Shown piece by piece: positions 33,488 to 41,857 of a DNA stretch of 64,000 nucleotides (the stretch's first letter is position 1; each line of letters opens with the position of its first letter). The translations under genes and the position numbers were made by a program. The notes under the pieces were generated by a model. It searched no databases. It was given only the letters and a program-made list of their open reading frames with translations, and had not been told where the DNA came from. Origin of the DNA: JBBWZH01 sp035544115 (GTDB lineage: Bacteria; Actinomycetota; Actinomycetes; Mycobacteriales; CADCTP01); contig OY970235.1 in NCBI GenBank assembly GCA_963714145.1, forward strand, positions 5,890,001 to 5,954,000, written 5' to 3'.

Positions 33488-34653
33488 GTGGCCGGGGTGA
33501 GGTCGACCCGCTCCCGGGTGTCCGGATCGAACAGGAGCAGCCGGCCGGCCGGTACGGACAGGGTCAACGTGTCACCCGGCGCCGGGCGGGCGTCGGTCGT
33601 GTCGAGCTTGGCGAGGAACTCGGTCCCGCCGGCGGCCAGGTGCACCAGCAACTCGTCGCCCAGGTACTCGACCACGTCCACGTTCCCGGTCAGCGTGGCC
33701 GCGACCGGCGGGGTGGCGGACCGGCCCGGCCGCGCGGTCTCCAGCGCCTCCGGCCGGAACCCGGCGACCAGGCCACCCCGCTCGGCGACCACCGCGACCA
33801 GCGCCGGGTCGGCCTCGATGGCCAGCCCGCCGGCGTGCAGCACCCCGGCCCCGGCCGAGCCGGCAGCCCCGGCTGAGCTCGCGGCCCCGGCTGCGCTGGG
33901 CGACCCGGGCGGGTCGGCGGTCACCGGCAGCAGGTTCATCGCCGGGGAGCCGATGAAGCCGGCCACGAACAGGTTGGCCGGCCGGGTGTAGAGCTCCTCG
34001 GGCGTGCCGATCTGCTGCAGTTCGCCCTGGTCGAGGACGGCGATCCGGCTGCCCATCGTCATCGCCTCCACCTGATCGTGGGTGACGTAGACGACCGTGC
34101 TGCCCAGCCGCTGGTGCAGCTTGAGGATCTCGGCCCGGGTCGCCACCCGCAGCTTTGCGTCCAGATTGGACAGTGGCTCGTCCATCAGGAACACGGCCGG
34201 ATCGCGGACGATGGCCCGGCCGAGCGCGACCCGCTGCCGCTGCCCGCCGGACAGCTGCCGCGGCTTGCGCTTCAGCAGCCCGCCGAGGTCGAGCATCCGG
34301 GCCGCCTCGGCCACCCTGGCGTCGATCTCGGCCACCGGCATCCGCACGTTCCGCAGCCCGAACGCGAGGTTGTCGTAGACGGTCATGTGCGGGTAGAGCG
34401 CGTAGGACTGGAACACCATCGCGACGTCCCGGTCGCCCGGGGCCAGGTGGTTGACCACCCGGTCGCCGATCAGCAGCCGGCCGGCGGTGGCCTCCTCCAG
34501 CCCGGCGATCATCCGCAGCGCGGTGGACTTGCCGCAGCCGGACGGCCCGACCAGCACCAGGAACTCGCCGTCCGTCACGGACAGGCTGAAGTCCGGGATC
34601 ACCACCTGGTCGCCGTACTCCTTGCGGACGTGCTCGAAGGTCACGCCGGCCAT
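33469..34653 (-). CDS. Carbohydrate ABC importer ATPase (MsmK/UgpC/MsiK type)
   Basis: A 394-residue ATPase of the sugar importer class that energises MalFG-type permeases. All motifs are intact: Walker A 'GPSGCGKSTALRMIAG', Q-loop 'VFQSYALYPHMTV', signature 'LSGGQRQRVALGRAI', Walker B 'VFLMDEPLSNLDA' and H-loop 'VYVTHDQ'. A C-terminal OB-fold (TOBE) domain follows, with a Ser-Ala-Gly-rich insert ('AAGAASSAGAAGSAGAG'). It overlaps the YesL-like gene by 13 bases. In actinomycetes such ATPases (MsiK) can serve several importers. It could therefore also power the fused permease at 15.4-17.4 kb, whose own ATPase is degenerate; that is an inference. Confidence 0.92.
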   Translation of the reverse strand: MAGVTFEHVRKEYGDQVVIPDFSLSVTDGEFLVLVGPSGCGKSTALRMIAGLEEATAGRLLIGDRVVNHLAPGDRDVAMVFQSYALYPHMTVYDNLAFGLRNVRMPVAEIDARVAEAARMLDLGGLLKRKPRQLSGGQRQRVALGRAIVRDPAVFLMDEPLSNLDAKLRVATRAEILKLHQRLGSTVVYVTHDQVEAMTMGSRIAVLDQGELQQIGTPEELYTRPANLFVAGFIGSPAMNLLPVTADPPGSPSAAGAASSAGAAGSAGAGVLHAGGLAIEADPALVAVVAERGGLVAGFRPEALETARPGRSATPPVAATLTGNVDVVEYLGDELLVHLAAGGTEFLAKLDTTDARPAPGDTLTLSVPAGRLLLFDPDTRERVDLTPATAGRPG

Positions 34654-35339
34654 GACTCTCCTTCGGACGGTGCGGCGGTGGACAGTGCCGGGGCCGGCTC
34701 CGGAGCGGGAAGCAGCAGCCGGGCCGCGGCCAGGAACGAGAACGCGGGGGTGACCGTGAGCAGCGGCAGCACCGCGACCGCACCGGCCAGGTTGACCACC
34801 AGAAGCACCGCGCCGAGCCGGAGCACCGCCGGCCAGCGGTGCGCGAACAGCCCGCCCGCCGCCCGGAACGCCTCCGCCAGCGGCCGGTCGGCCAGCCGGA
34901 TCGCCACCGGCCAGAGCACCAGCTGGAACAGCACGGCGGCGGCGAGCAGGTAGCCGCAGCCGAACGCGGCGACCGTCCACAGGCCACCGCGGCCGGCGTA
35001 GAACCGGATCGCGCCGACCCCGGCCACCACGACCAGCCCGAGCAGCGCGCCGAGCGCCAGCCCACGCCGCCAGTGCCGGCGCACACCGTGCCCCATGTCG
35101 GCGACCCGGATGTCACCGGAACCGTGCACCGCGCCGTCCACACAGGACACAGCGCAGTGCACCAGCCCGGCGCACACCGGGCCGGCCAGCACCAGCAGCA
35201 GCAGCGGCGCCGGGTGGGCCAGCCAGATCGCCAGCCCGATCGGCACCAGCACCGCCACCGCCAGGCACCCGTTCGCCACCAGGAACCGCCACGAGTTCCA
35301 GTACAGATCCCGCAGCGCACCCCGGACCGCGGCGCTCAT
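34641..35339 (-). CDS. YesL/DUF624-like membrane protein
   Basis: A 232-residue protein with about six transmembrane helices. The opening 'LRDLYWNSWRFLVANGCLAVAVL' and middle 'LAGPVCAGLVHCAV' resemble the YesL/DUF624 membrane proteins found in sugar importer operons of Gram-positive bacteria. Its function is unknown. The ATG at 35339 overlaps the permease stop (ATGA), and its end overlaps the ATPase start. It is therefore part of the importer operon and may help assembly or regulation. No catalytic motif is seen. Confidence 0.65.
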   Translation of the reverse strand: MSAAVRGALRDLYWNSWRFLVANGCLAVAVLVPIGLAIWLAHPAPLLLLVLAGPVCAGLVHCAVSCVDGAVHGSGDIRVADMGHGVRRHWRRGLALGALLGLVVVAGVGAIRFYAGRGGLWTVAAFGCGYLLAAAVLFQLVLWPVAIRLADRPLAEAFRAAGGLFAHRWPAVLRLGAVLLVVNLAGAVAVLPLLTVTPAFSFLAAARLLLPAPEPAPALSTAAPSEGESWPA

Positions 35340-36190
35340 GCCTTCACCGCCGCGGTCGTGGCCCCCGCCACGAAGTACCGCTGCAGCAGCACGAACAGCA
35401 GCAGCACCGGCAGGATGGCGATCACCGACGCGGCCATCAGCGGTGGCCAGTTCGTCTGGTAGGCGAAGCTGAACTGGGCGATGCCGATCGGGAGTGTCCA
35501 CTTCGACTGGTCCTGCAGGATCAGCAGTGGCCAGAAGAACTCGTTCCAGATGCCCTGGAACTCCAGGATCACCACGCTCGCGATGGCTGGGCCGGCCAGC
35601 GGCAGCATCACCCGCCAGAACGTCTTGAAGTAGCCGGCGTTGTCCAGCTTCGCGGCCTCCTCCAGGTCGCGCGGCAGGCTGAGGAAGTACTGCCGCATGA
35701 AGAACAGGTTGGTCGCCTCGATCAGCTTGATCAGGATGTAGCCCTGGAAGGTGGAGACCAGGCCGAGCGAGCTGACCATCTGGTACACCGGCACCAGCCG
35801 CAACTGGTCCGGGATCATCAGCGAGGCGAGCACCAGCAGGAACAGCGCGTCCCGGCCGGGGAACCGGAGCCGGGCGAACGCGTACCCGCCGAGCCCGGCC
35901 AGCACCACGTTGCAGGCGGTGATCACGGTGGCCACGATCGCGCTGTTCAGCGCGTACCGGCCGAAGTTGAACGTGGTCAGCGCGTCCCGGTAGCCGGCCA
36001 GGGTCGGGTGCTGCGGCCAGAGCGAGAAGCGCACCGAGTCCGGCAGCGTCTTCACCGAGGTGATCAGCGACCACAGGAACGGGACGAAGAACAGCGCCGC
36101 CACCGCGGCCAGCGCGAGGTACAGCCCGACCCGCCCGACCCGCTGCCGGGCCGGCGTGCCGACCCGTACGGGTCCACTGAGGATGGTCAT
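35336..36190 (-). CDS. Carbohydrate ABC permease, MalG type
   Basis: A 284-residue inner-membrane permease with six helices. The EAA loop that docks the ATPase reads 'EEAAKLDNAGYFKTFWRVMLPLAGPAI' (conserved Glu-Ala-Ala and Gly). It forms the channel together with the MalF-type protein encoded immediately upstream; the genes overlap by one base. The C-terminus 'LQRYFVAGATTAAVKA' is the usual short cytoplasmic tail. Sugar specificity cannot be read from it. Confidence 0.9.
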   Translation of the reverse strand: MTILSGPVRVGTPARQRVGRVGLYLALAAVAALFFVPFLWSLITSVKTLPDSVRFSLWPQHPTLAGYRDALTTFNFGRYALNSAIVATVITACNVVLAGLGGYAFARLRFPGRDALFLLVLASLMIPDQLRLVPVYQMVSSLGLVSTFQGYILIKLIEATNLFFMRQYFLSLPRDLEEAAKLDNAGYFKTFWRVMLPLAGPAIASVVILEFQGIWNEFFWPLLILQDQSKWTLPIGIAQFSFAYQTNWPPLMAASVIAILPVLLLFVLLQRYFVAGATTAAVKA

Positions 36191-37089
36191 CAGGACGCCT
36201 CGCTGTTGCCGAACAGCCGCCGCTGCAGCAGCGTGACCGTGAACAGGAAGGCGAACAGGACCACGCCCATGGCCGCGGCGTACCCGAACCGCAGGTCGTT
36301 GATCGCGGCCCGGAACAGCTCCAGCACGATCGTCAGCGTCGAGTAGTTCGGCCCGCCCTCACCGCGGGAGACGATGTACGCCTGGTCGAACACCTTCAGC
36401 GCGCCGATGATCGTGACCGCGAGCACGAAGAAGTGCGCCGGCTTCAGCAGCGGCATCGTCACCTTCCAGAACGTCCGCCACCGGCTGGCCCGGTCGATCG
36501 CCGCCGCCTCGTACACATCGGTCGGGATCGACTGCAGCGCGGCCAGGTAGAACAGCATGATCGTGCCGGACGTGGTCCAGGCGTTCAGCCCGACGATCGC
36601 GTGCAGCGCGAACCGGTCGTCGCCGAACCAGGACGTGTCCGCCGGCAGCCCGAACCAGCCGAGCACCCGGTTCACCAGGCCGTCCGAGGAGAGGATGAAG
36701 ATGAAGATCGCGGTGATCGCCGCCGACGAGGCGATCGACGGGAAGTAGAACGCGGCCCGGAAGAACGTCCGGGCCCGGATCTTCCCGTTCACGATCAGCG
36801 CCAGGGCCAGGCCCAGCGGCGTCTGCAGCACCACCACCTCGGCCGTGTACTGCAGCGTGTTGCGGACCGCCCGCCAGAACAACCCGTCGTCGAGCAGTTC
36901 CCGGTAGTTGGCCAGCCCGAGGTACTCGATCTTGCCGCGGACGCCCCAGTCGAAGACCGAGATGTACGCCGCGTACAGCATCGGGAAGAGGTAGAAGGCG
37001 GCGAAGACGCTCATCGGGACAAGGACGAACGCGTACCCGACGAGCGCCTCCTTCCGCCGCTGGCTCCACCCGGCGCGGGCCCGGGGCAT
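36190..37089 (-). CDS. Carbohydrate ABC permease, MalF type
   Basis: A 299-residue permease with six helices. It contains the family EAA loop 'EAAAIDRASRWRTFWKVTMPLLKPAHFF' and opens with a basic cytoplasmic stretch ('PRARAGWSQRRKEALVGY'). It pairs with the MalG-type protein that follows. The solute-binding gene ends five bases upstream. The group serves import of oligosaccharides or polyols. The ATG at 37089 is the natural start. Confidence 0.9.
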   Translation of the reverse strand: MPRARAGWSQRRKEALVGYAFVLVPMSVFAAFYLFPMLYAAYISVFDWGVRGKIEYLGLANYRELLDDGLFWRAVRNTLQYTAEVVVLQTPLGLALALIVNGKIRARTFFRAAFYFPSIASSAAITAIFIFILSSDGLVNRVLGWFGLPADTSWFGDDRFALHAIVGLNAWTTSGTIMLFYLAALQSIPTDVYEAAAIDRASRWRTFWKVTMPLLKPAHFFVLAVTIIGALKVFDQAYIVSRGEGGPNYSTLTIVLELFRAAINDLRFGYAAAMGVVLFAFLFTVTLLQRRLFGNSEAS

Positions 37090-37094
37090 CGCGC

Positions 37095-38339
37095 CTACCG
37101 GCTCTTGGCCAGCGCCTGGGTGGCGGCGGTCGACACCTTCGCCACCAGGTCGTCCACGCTCTGCTTGCCCTGCATCGCGCTGGTGATCTCGTTGCCCATC
37201 ACGGTCAGGACGCTTGAGAAGCCGGCCGGGAACTGCCAGGGCCGGGAGTCATCGGCCTGGTCGGCGAACACCTCCAGCCCGGGCTGGGGTGCCACGTCGG
37301 TCCGGGACGGCAGCGCCAGCCCCTTGGAGGTCCAGACCTTCATCCCGTCCGGGCCGTTCAGGTACTGGATCAGCGCCCAGGCCGCGGACTTGTTCTTCGA
37401 GTCGGCCGCCATCCCGTACGCGTTGGTGAAGGCGAGGTTGGCCGGCTGCTTGCCGGCGACCAGCGGCTGGATCTCGTACTTCACGTTCGGGTACTGGTCG
37501 TGCATCGCCGGCACCAGCCAGTTGCCCTCGAACACGATCGCCGCCTTGCCCTTGCCCAGCGCCTCACCGCACCAGCCGGAGCCGAGCTTGTCCGGGGTGG
37601 CCGCCAATCCATCCCGGACAAGCCCGACGTACCAGCTCAGCGCCTCCTTGGTGGCCGCTGAGTCGAGGGTGACCTGCGTCTTGTCGTCGTTGAAGTACGA
37701 GCCGCCGTTCTGGTAGACGAACGCGAGGGCGCGGGCCCAGTCCGGGGACAGGCAGATCGGCTTGCCGCCGGGTACCTGGATCTTCCGCGCCGCGGCGGTC
37801 AGCTCGTCCCAGGTCTTGGGCGGGCTCACGCCGGCCTGGCCGAGCAGGGCGGTGTTGGTGAACATGGCCAGCGGCGACCAGTCCTTCGGCAGCCCGTAGG
37901 TCTTGCCGTCCTTCTGCCCCTTGAACTCGTCCACCAACTGCGGGACGAACTTGGACGTGTCGAAGCTGGTCTTGGCGATGTAGCCGTCCAGCGGTTCGAG
38001 CAGTTGCTGCTTGATCCAGTCCTGGGCGAAGTTCGGGTCGAGGTAGAAGACGTCCGGCGGCTTGCGGGCGCTGAACTTGGCCAGCATCGCGGTCGGGTAG
38101 TCGCCCGAGACCGGCTGGTAGTTGACCTTGACCTTGGGGTACTTCTGTTCGAAGTCGGCGACGACCTGCTTCAGCAGGGCCGTCTCGGCCGGCGAGGAGC
38201 CCCAGCCCGACAGCACGATGTTGCCCGACGCCTCGGCCGGCGGCGCCACCGCCTGCCCGCCGCTGTCGCCACCGCCGCCACAGGCCGCGGCCAACAGGGC
38301 TACCGCCACACCCGCTGCGGCTAACGCACGCGTCTTCAC
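37095..38339 (-). CDS. Sugar-binding lipoprotein of ABC importer
   Basis: A 414-residue extracellular solute-binding protein. The GTG at 38339 has the ideal GGGAGGTGGG ribosome site; an upstream in-frame ATG lacks one. A lipoprotein signal 'AAAGVAVALLAAAC' is followed by a Gly-rich spacer and the mature domain ('IVLSGWGSSPAETALLKQVVADF', 'DVFYLDPNFAQDW', 'GKGKAAIVFEGNWLVPAM'). It captures the sugar outside the membrane and hands it to the MalF/MalG-type permease. It opens the five-gene importer operon. A LacI-type operator lies 67 bases upstream of the start, so it is probably induced by its substrate. Confidence 0.9.
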   Translation of the reverse strand: MKTRALAAAGVAVALLAAACGGGGDSGGQAVAPPAEASGNIVLSGWGSSPAETALLKQVVADFEQKYPKVKVNYQPVSGDYPTAMLAKFSARKPPDVFYLDPNFAQDWIKQQLLEPLDGYIAKTSFDTSKFVPQLVDEFKGQKDGKTYGLPKDWSPLAMFTNTALLGQAGVSPPKTWDELTAAARKIQVPGGKPICLSPDWARALAFVYQNGGSYFNDDKTQVTLDSAATKEALSWYVGLVRDGLAATPDKLGSGWCGEALGKGKAAIVFEGNWLVPAMHDQYPNVKYEIQPLVAGKQPANLAFTNAYGMAADSKNKSAAWALIQYLNGPDGMKVWTSKGLALPSRTDVAPQPGLEVFADQADDSRPWQFPAGFSSVLTVMGNEITSAMQGKQSVDDLVAKVSTAATQALAKSR

Positions 38340-38405
38340 GTTCTGCCCACCTCCCGGAGAGCGTCGTCGGTGGGACGGCGCTTCCGTTGTGGTCACTCAA
38401 GGTGA

Positions 38406-38419
38406 TGGAAGCGGTTCCA
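38406..38419. promoter_or_regulatory. LacI-family operator upstream of sugar importer
   Basis: TGGAAGCGGTTCCA has the GGAA..CG..TTCC form of LacI/GalR-family operators (one mismatch pair beside the central CG). It lies where a repressor would block the importer promoter. No LacI gene is in this window. Confidence 0.6.
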
Positions 38420-38635
38420 CCCGTGCGAACAGCTGGCCTGGGTTTGCCCAGGTCACAAGACGACGGTTACCCGATGGTGATGGCCGCGACACATCGCAAT
38501 TGGGCGAGCCCGGTCCGGACGACTACCCACCGGACGCACCGGGCGACTGGGCCGGGCAGCCGAGCCGGCCGGGCCGGAACGGCCCAGCCGCGGCTCGGTG
38601 CCGGCAGTTCGCGTTGCGTACCCAGCCGACGCCGC

Positions 38636-38641
38636 TACGCT
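38636..38641 (+). promoter_or_regulatory. -10 box of GT-C-like gene; leaderless start
   Basis: TACGCT ends seven bases before the GTG at 38649 without a ribosome site, which supports that start over the in-frame GTG at 38598. Confidence 0.4.
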
Positions 38642-38648
38642 CCCGCCC

Positions 38649-41234
38649 GTGCGGGTCGACCGGACAGGCGCGGTTGCACCGACGCCCGAGCCCGCTCCCG
38701 ACCCGGACCGGCCGGCCGGGCCCGGTGCGATCCGGCACGCCCGCCGGCCAGATCCGGTCGAGCCGACCCGGGCCGGCGGTGGGCCGGAACGGCGCCGGGC
38801 CGACCCCGGCCGGTGGCTGGCCCGGTTGAGCACCGTGCCGGCGCTGCTGCTGGCCGGCTGGCTGGTCGCCGCCTACCCGCTGGCCCGGGCCGGGCACGCC
38901 ACCCCGCTGCCGACCGTGCTGCTGGCCACCGCGGTGATCGGGGCGCTGCTGCTCGCCGCCCGCCGGCTGCCACCGATCCCGGACACTCCGATGTGGACAG
39001 TACTGGCCACTCTGGCCGTATCTGTCGCATTCGGACTGATCAGTGCCGCCCGGCATGCCGAGCCGGTGGTGCTGCGCCGCGACCCCGGCGTCTACCTGAT
39101 CACCACGCACTGGCTGGCCAGCCACGGCGGGCTGGTCGGTTCCGGCGCGCTGGCCGGTTCCGGCGGGCTGGTCGGCTCCGGCGCGCTGATCGGCGGCGGC
39201 CAGCCGGGGCCGCTGACCGCGGCCAGCCCCGGCTTCTACCTGCAGGACGGCACCGTCGTACCGCAGTTCATGTCCGGCACCGCGACCGCGCTGCTACCCG
39301 GCGGCTGGCTGGCCGGCTGGTCCGGCATCGGTGTGCTGCTCGCGGTGTACGCGGCCGCCGCGCTGCTCGCCGTGGCCGGGCTGGTGGCCCGGCTGGTCGG
39401 GCCGCGCTGGGCCCCGGTGGCCGCGCTAGCGCTCGGGCTGAGCCTGCCGCAACTGCTCACCGCCCGGACCACGCTGTCCGAGCCGCTGAGCCAATTGTTC
39501 CTGTTCGGAGCGCTCTGCCTGCTGCTGGACGCGGTCGCCGACCGCCCGGGCGGGGCCGGACCGGGCCGGGCCGGTGCGGTCCGGGCTGGCCCGGGCGGGG
39601 CTGGTCCGGGCAGGGCCGGCCCAGGCGGGGCTGGTCCGGGCGGGGCTGGTCCGGGCGGGGCTGGTCCGGGCGGGGCTGGTCCGGGCGGGGCTGGTCCGGG
39701 CGGGGCTGGTCCGGGCGGGGCTGGTCCGGGCGGGCGGTTGCTGGCCGGGCTGGCCGGGGTGCTGTTCGGGCTCTGCACGCTGATCCGGTTCGACTCGGTG
39801 CGCGAGTTGCTGCTGCTGATCCCGGTGCTCGGTTGGCTGGCTGCCCGCCGCCGCCCACAGTGGACCTGGCTGGCCGGCGGGGTGCTGGCCGGCGGCGCGT
39901 TCGGGTTGGTCGACGCGCTCGGCCCGAGCCGGTCGTACGTGGCCGCCGTGCTCTACCTGCTCCGTCCGGTGCTGGTGGTCGGCCCGCTGCTGCTGCTCGG
40001 CACGGTCGGCGCGGTGCTGCTGCTGCGCCGGCACCCGGTACCGGACCGGCTCCGCCGCCGGTTCGCGATCGCCGGCGGGGTGGTCACCGTCCTGATCGCC
40101 GGCTTCCTCGCGGCCCGGCCCTGGTTGCAGACCGCGCACCAGGTGGCCGACGACAGCACCCCGATCCTGGCCGGGATGCAGCGCGAGCAGCAGTTGCCGG
40201 TGGACGGCAGCCGCACCTACGCCGAACAGAGCGTCCGCTGGCTGAGCTGGTACGTCGGCTGGGGCACGATCGCGCTCGCCGCCGCCGCGGCGGCGGTGCT
40301 GGTCTGGGCGGCGCTGCGCGGGCGGGCAGACCGGTGGGCGCTGGCCCTGCCGCTGCCGCTGGCCTCCGCCGCGCTGGTGCTCTACCGGCCGGCGATCACC
40401 CCGGACCATCCCTGGGCCGACCGCCGGCTGGTGCCCACCGTGCTGCCCACGGCCACGCTGCTGGCGGTCGCCGCCGTGGCCGCGCTGACCCGCGCCACCC
40501 GGCGCTGGGCCACCCAGCAGCAGGCTGCCCGCCTCGAACCCCGCCCTGACGAGCCCCGCCTCGACGCGGCCCGGCTCGACGAGCCCTGGCTCGACGCGGC
40601 CCGACCTGACGAAGCATCGGTCGGGACCGGCCTGGCACCGGCCGACCAGCCCAGGTCCGGCCAGCCCCGGTCGGGCCAGCCTGGGTCTGACCAGACACGG
40701 GCCACCCAGCCCAGGGCCGGCCGGCTCCGGTCGGGATGGCGGCCGCGGGCCGCGCGGCTGGCGGCGCCGGCGGTGGCGCTGGCCGGTGTGGCCGGGCTGG
40801 TCCTGCCGGCCGTGGCGACCACCCGGCCGATGCTGGGCCTGCGCACCGAGCAGGGCGAGGCGGCCGCGGTGGACACCGCCTGCGCCGCGTTCGGCCCCGG
40901 CGACGTGGCATTGGCCATCGACGCGCGCACCCGCCAGGAACTGGTACCGGCGCTGCGGCTGATCTGCGAGGTGCCGACGTACGCGGTGCCCGGCGAGCCG
41001 ACCGACGACACCGCCACCCCGGCCCAACTGGCCGCCGCGGTCACCGCGGTGCGCGCGGCCGGGGGCCGCCCGGTGCTGGTCGCGCAGTCGGCCGAGCCAC
41101 TGCCGAAGCTGACCCACGCCCCGCAGCGCCGGGTCGCCGCGCTGGACACGGAAGAACAGCAGCGGCTGCTCACCCGCCCGCCGCGCGCGCTGGCCCCGCT
41201 CCGGGTCGAGATCTGGGTCGCCCCGGCCGACTGA
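38649..41234 (+). CDS. Large GT-C-like multi-pass membrane protein with PGGAG repeat
   Basis: An 861-residue protein with about 12 membrane helices and an extracytoplasmic C-terminal domain. It resembles GT-C-fold glycosyltransferases or other polyprenyl-phosphate-dependent membrane proteins. The acidic loop 'LRRDPGVYLITTHWLASHG' after the first helices is where such enzymes keep their catalytic Asp. No exact family is claimed. Two low-complexity loops interrupt it: a PGGAG array (about residues 316-361) and an Arg-Pro-Asp-rich stretch (about 630-700, 'RLDAARLDEPWLDAARPDE'). The GTG at 38649 is favoured by a -10 box seven bases upstream. It stands alone. Confidence 0.6.
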   Translation: MRVDRTGAVAPTPEPAPDPDRPAGPGAIRHARRPDPVEPTRAGGGPERRRADPGRWLARLSTVPALLLAGWLVAAYPLARAGHATPLPTVLLATAVIGALLLAARRLPPIPDTPMWTVLATLAVSVAFGLISAARHAEPVVLRRDPGVYLITTHWLASHGGLVGSGALAGSGGLVGSGALIGGGQPGPLTAASPGFYLQDGTVVPQFMSGTATALLPGGWLAGWSGIGVLLAVYAAAALLAVAGLVARLVGPRWAPVAALALGLSLPQLLTARTTLSEPLSQLFLFGALCLLLDAVADRPGGAGPGRAGAVRAGPGGAGPGRAGPGGAGPGGAGPGGAGPGGAGPGGAGPGGAGPGGAGPGGRLLAGLAGVLFGLCTLIRFDSVRELLLLIPVLGWLAARRRPQWTWLAGGVLAGGAFGLVDALGPSRSYVAAVLYLLRPVLVVGPLLLLGTVGAVLLLRRHPVPDRLRRRFAIAGGVVTVLIAGFLAARPWLQTAHQVADDSTPILAGMQREQQLPVDGSRTYAEQSVRWLSWYVGWGTIALAAAAAAVLVWAALRGRADRWALALPLPLASAALVLYRPAITPDHPWADRRLVPTVLPTATLLAVAAVAALTRATRRWATQQQAARLEPRPDEPRLDAARLDEPWLDAARPDEASVGTGLAPADQPRSGQPRSGQPGSDQTRATQPRAGRLRSGWRPRAARLAAPAVALAGVAGLVLPAVATTRPMLGLRTEQGEAAAVDTACAAFGPGDVALAIDARTRQELVPALRLICEVPTYAVPGEPTDDTATPAQLAAAVTAVRAAGGRPVLVAQSAEPLPKLTHAPQRRVAALDTEEQQRLLTRPPRALAPLRVEIWVAPAD
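39596..39730. repeat. 15-base perfect tandem repeat (PGGAG array)
   Basis: The unit CGGGGCTGGTCCGGG occurs at 39596-39610, then a diverged copy, then seven identical copies in a row (39626-39730). It adds five residues (PGGAG) per copy in a loop of the membrane protein. The identity of the copies implies recent expansion, and copy number is likely to vary between strains. Confidence 0.9.
40530..40735. repeat. Imperfect repeats in second loop of GT-C-like gene
   Basis: CTCGACGCGGCCCGGCTCGACGAGCC-like units, then GGCCAGCCCCGGTCG-like units, encode Asp/Arg/Pro- and Gln/Ser/Gly-rich stretches between membrane helices. Confidence 0.55.
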
Positions 41235-41240
41235 CCGGCC

Positions 41241-41412
41241 GGACGGCCCGCCGAGCTCCAGCCGCCCGCGAGCTCCAGTCGGCCACGAGCCCAGCCGCCC
41301 GCGAGCTCCAGCCCGGCTGCGCAGCCTCAGCCGCCCGCACAGCCTCAGCCGGCTGCGGCGCTCCAGCCGGCTGCGGGCCTCAGCTGGCGTGCGTGCCTCA
41401 GCTGGCGTGCGT
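41241..41412. repeat. Intergenic repeats including an 18-base duplication over a stop codon
   Basis: AGCCGCCCGCGAGCTCC-like and CAGCCGGCTGCGG-like units fill the gap between convergent genes. A perfect 18-base duplication (41377-41394 and 41395-41412) contains the last codons and stop of the B12-domain gene, so a second in-frame stop lies 18 bases after the first. Confidence 0.7.
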
Positions 41413-41802
41413 ACCGACGTTCGCCCGGACCCAGTCCACGATGGACTGGGTGGTGGCGCCCGGGCCGAAGATCTTGGCAACGCCGAGCGTCGTCAGCTCC
41501 GGAATGTCGGCCTCCGGGATGATCCCGCCGCCGAAGACCACCACGTCCCGGGCGTCGCGTTCGGTCAGCAGCTCGAGCAACCGGGCAAACAGCGTCATGT
41601 GCGCACCGGACAGTACAGAGAGGCCCACCGCGTCGGCGTCCTCCTGGATCGTGGTCTCCGCGATCTGCTCCGGGGTCTGGTGCAGGCCGGTGTAGATGAC
41701 CTCCATGCCGGCGTCCCGCAGCGCCCGCGCCACCACCTTGGCGCCCCGGTCGTGCCCGTCCAGCCCGGGCTTGGCAACGACCACCCGGATCCGCTCGCTC
41801 AT
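41398..41802 (-). CDS. Stand-alone B12-binding domain of methylmalonyl-CoA mutase
   Basis: A 134-residue protein equal to the C-terminal cobalamin-binding domain of acyl-CoA mutases. The B12 motif DxHxxG is present in 'KPGLDGHDRGAKVVA'; its His is the lower axial ligand of cobalamin. 'GLSVLSGAHMTLF' and 'VVFGGGIIPEAD' complete the Rossmann-like fold. The ATG at 41802 follows CCGGAGGAG, an excellent ribosome site. Such small subunits pair with a separate large catalytic subunit (MCM, ICM, HCM types), which is not in this window. The partner and substrate therefore stay open. Confidence 0.85.
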   Translation of the reverse strand: MSERIRVVVAKPGLDGHDRGAKVVARALRDAGMEVIYTGLHQTPEQIAETTIQEDADAVGLSVLSGAHMTLFARLLELLTERDARDVVVFGGGIIPEADIPELTTLGVAKIFGPGATTQSIVDWVRANVGTHAS

Positions 41803-41857
41803 CAGCACTCCTCCGGCCAGGGCGCGGCCCGCCCGGCCCGCGCCGCCGCAAGCGTAG

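Larger units (their letters stand above)
38340..38648. other. Intergenic control region between importer operon and GT-C gene
   Basis: It holds the ribosome site and LacI-type operator of the importer operon on the left and the -10 box of the GT-C gene on the right. No gene or RNA is evident in between. Confidence 0.5.

Noticed and set aside
39596..39730. CRISPR-like array
   Set aside because: Units are contiguous with no spacers and lie in frame inside a protein gene.
39426..41480. 684-codon minus-strand frame opposite the GT-C-like gene, with RTSPA repeats
   Set aside because: The repeats are the reverse complement of the PGGAG array. Composition and lack of signals make it a shadow.
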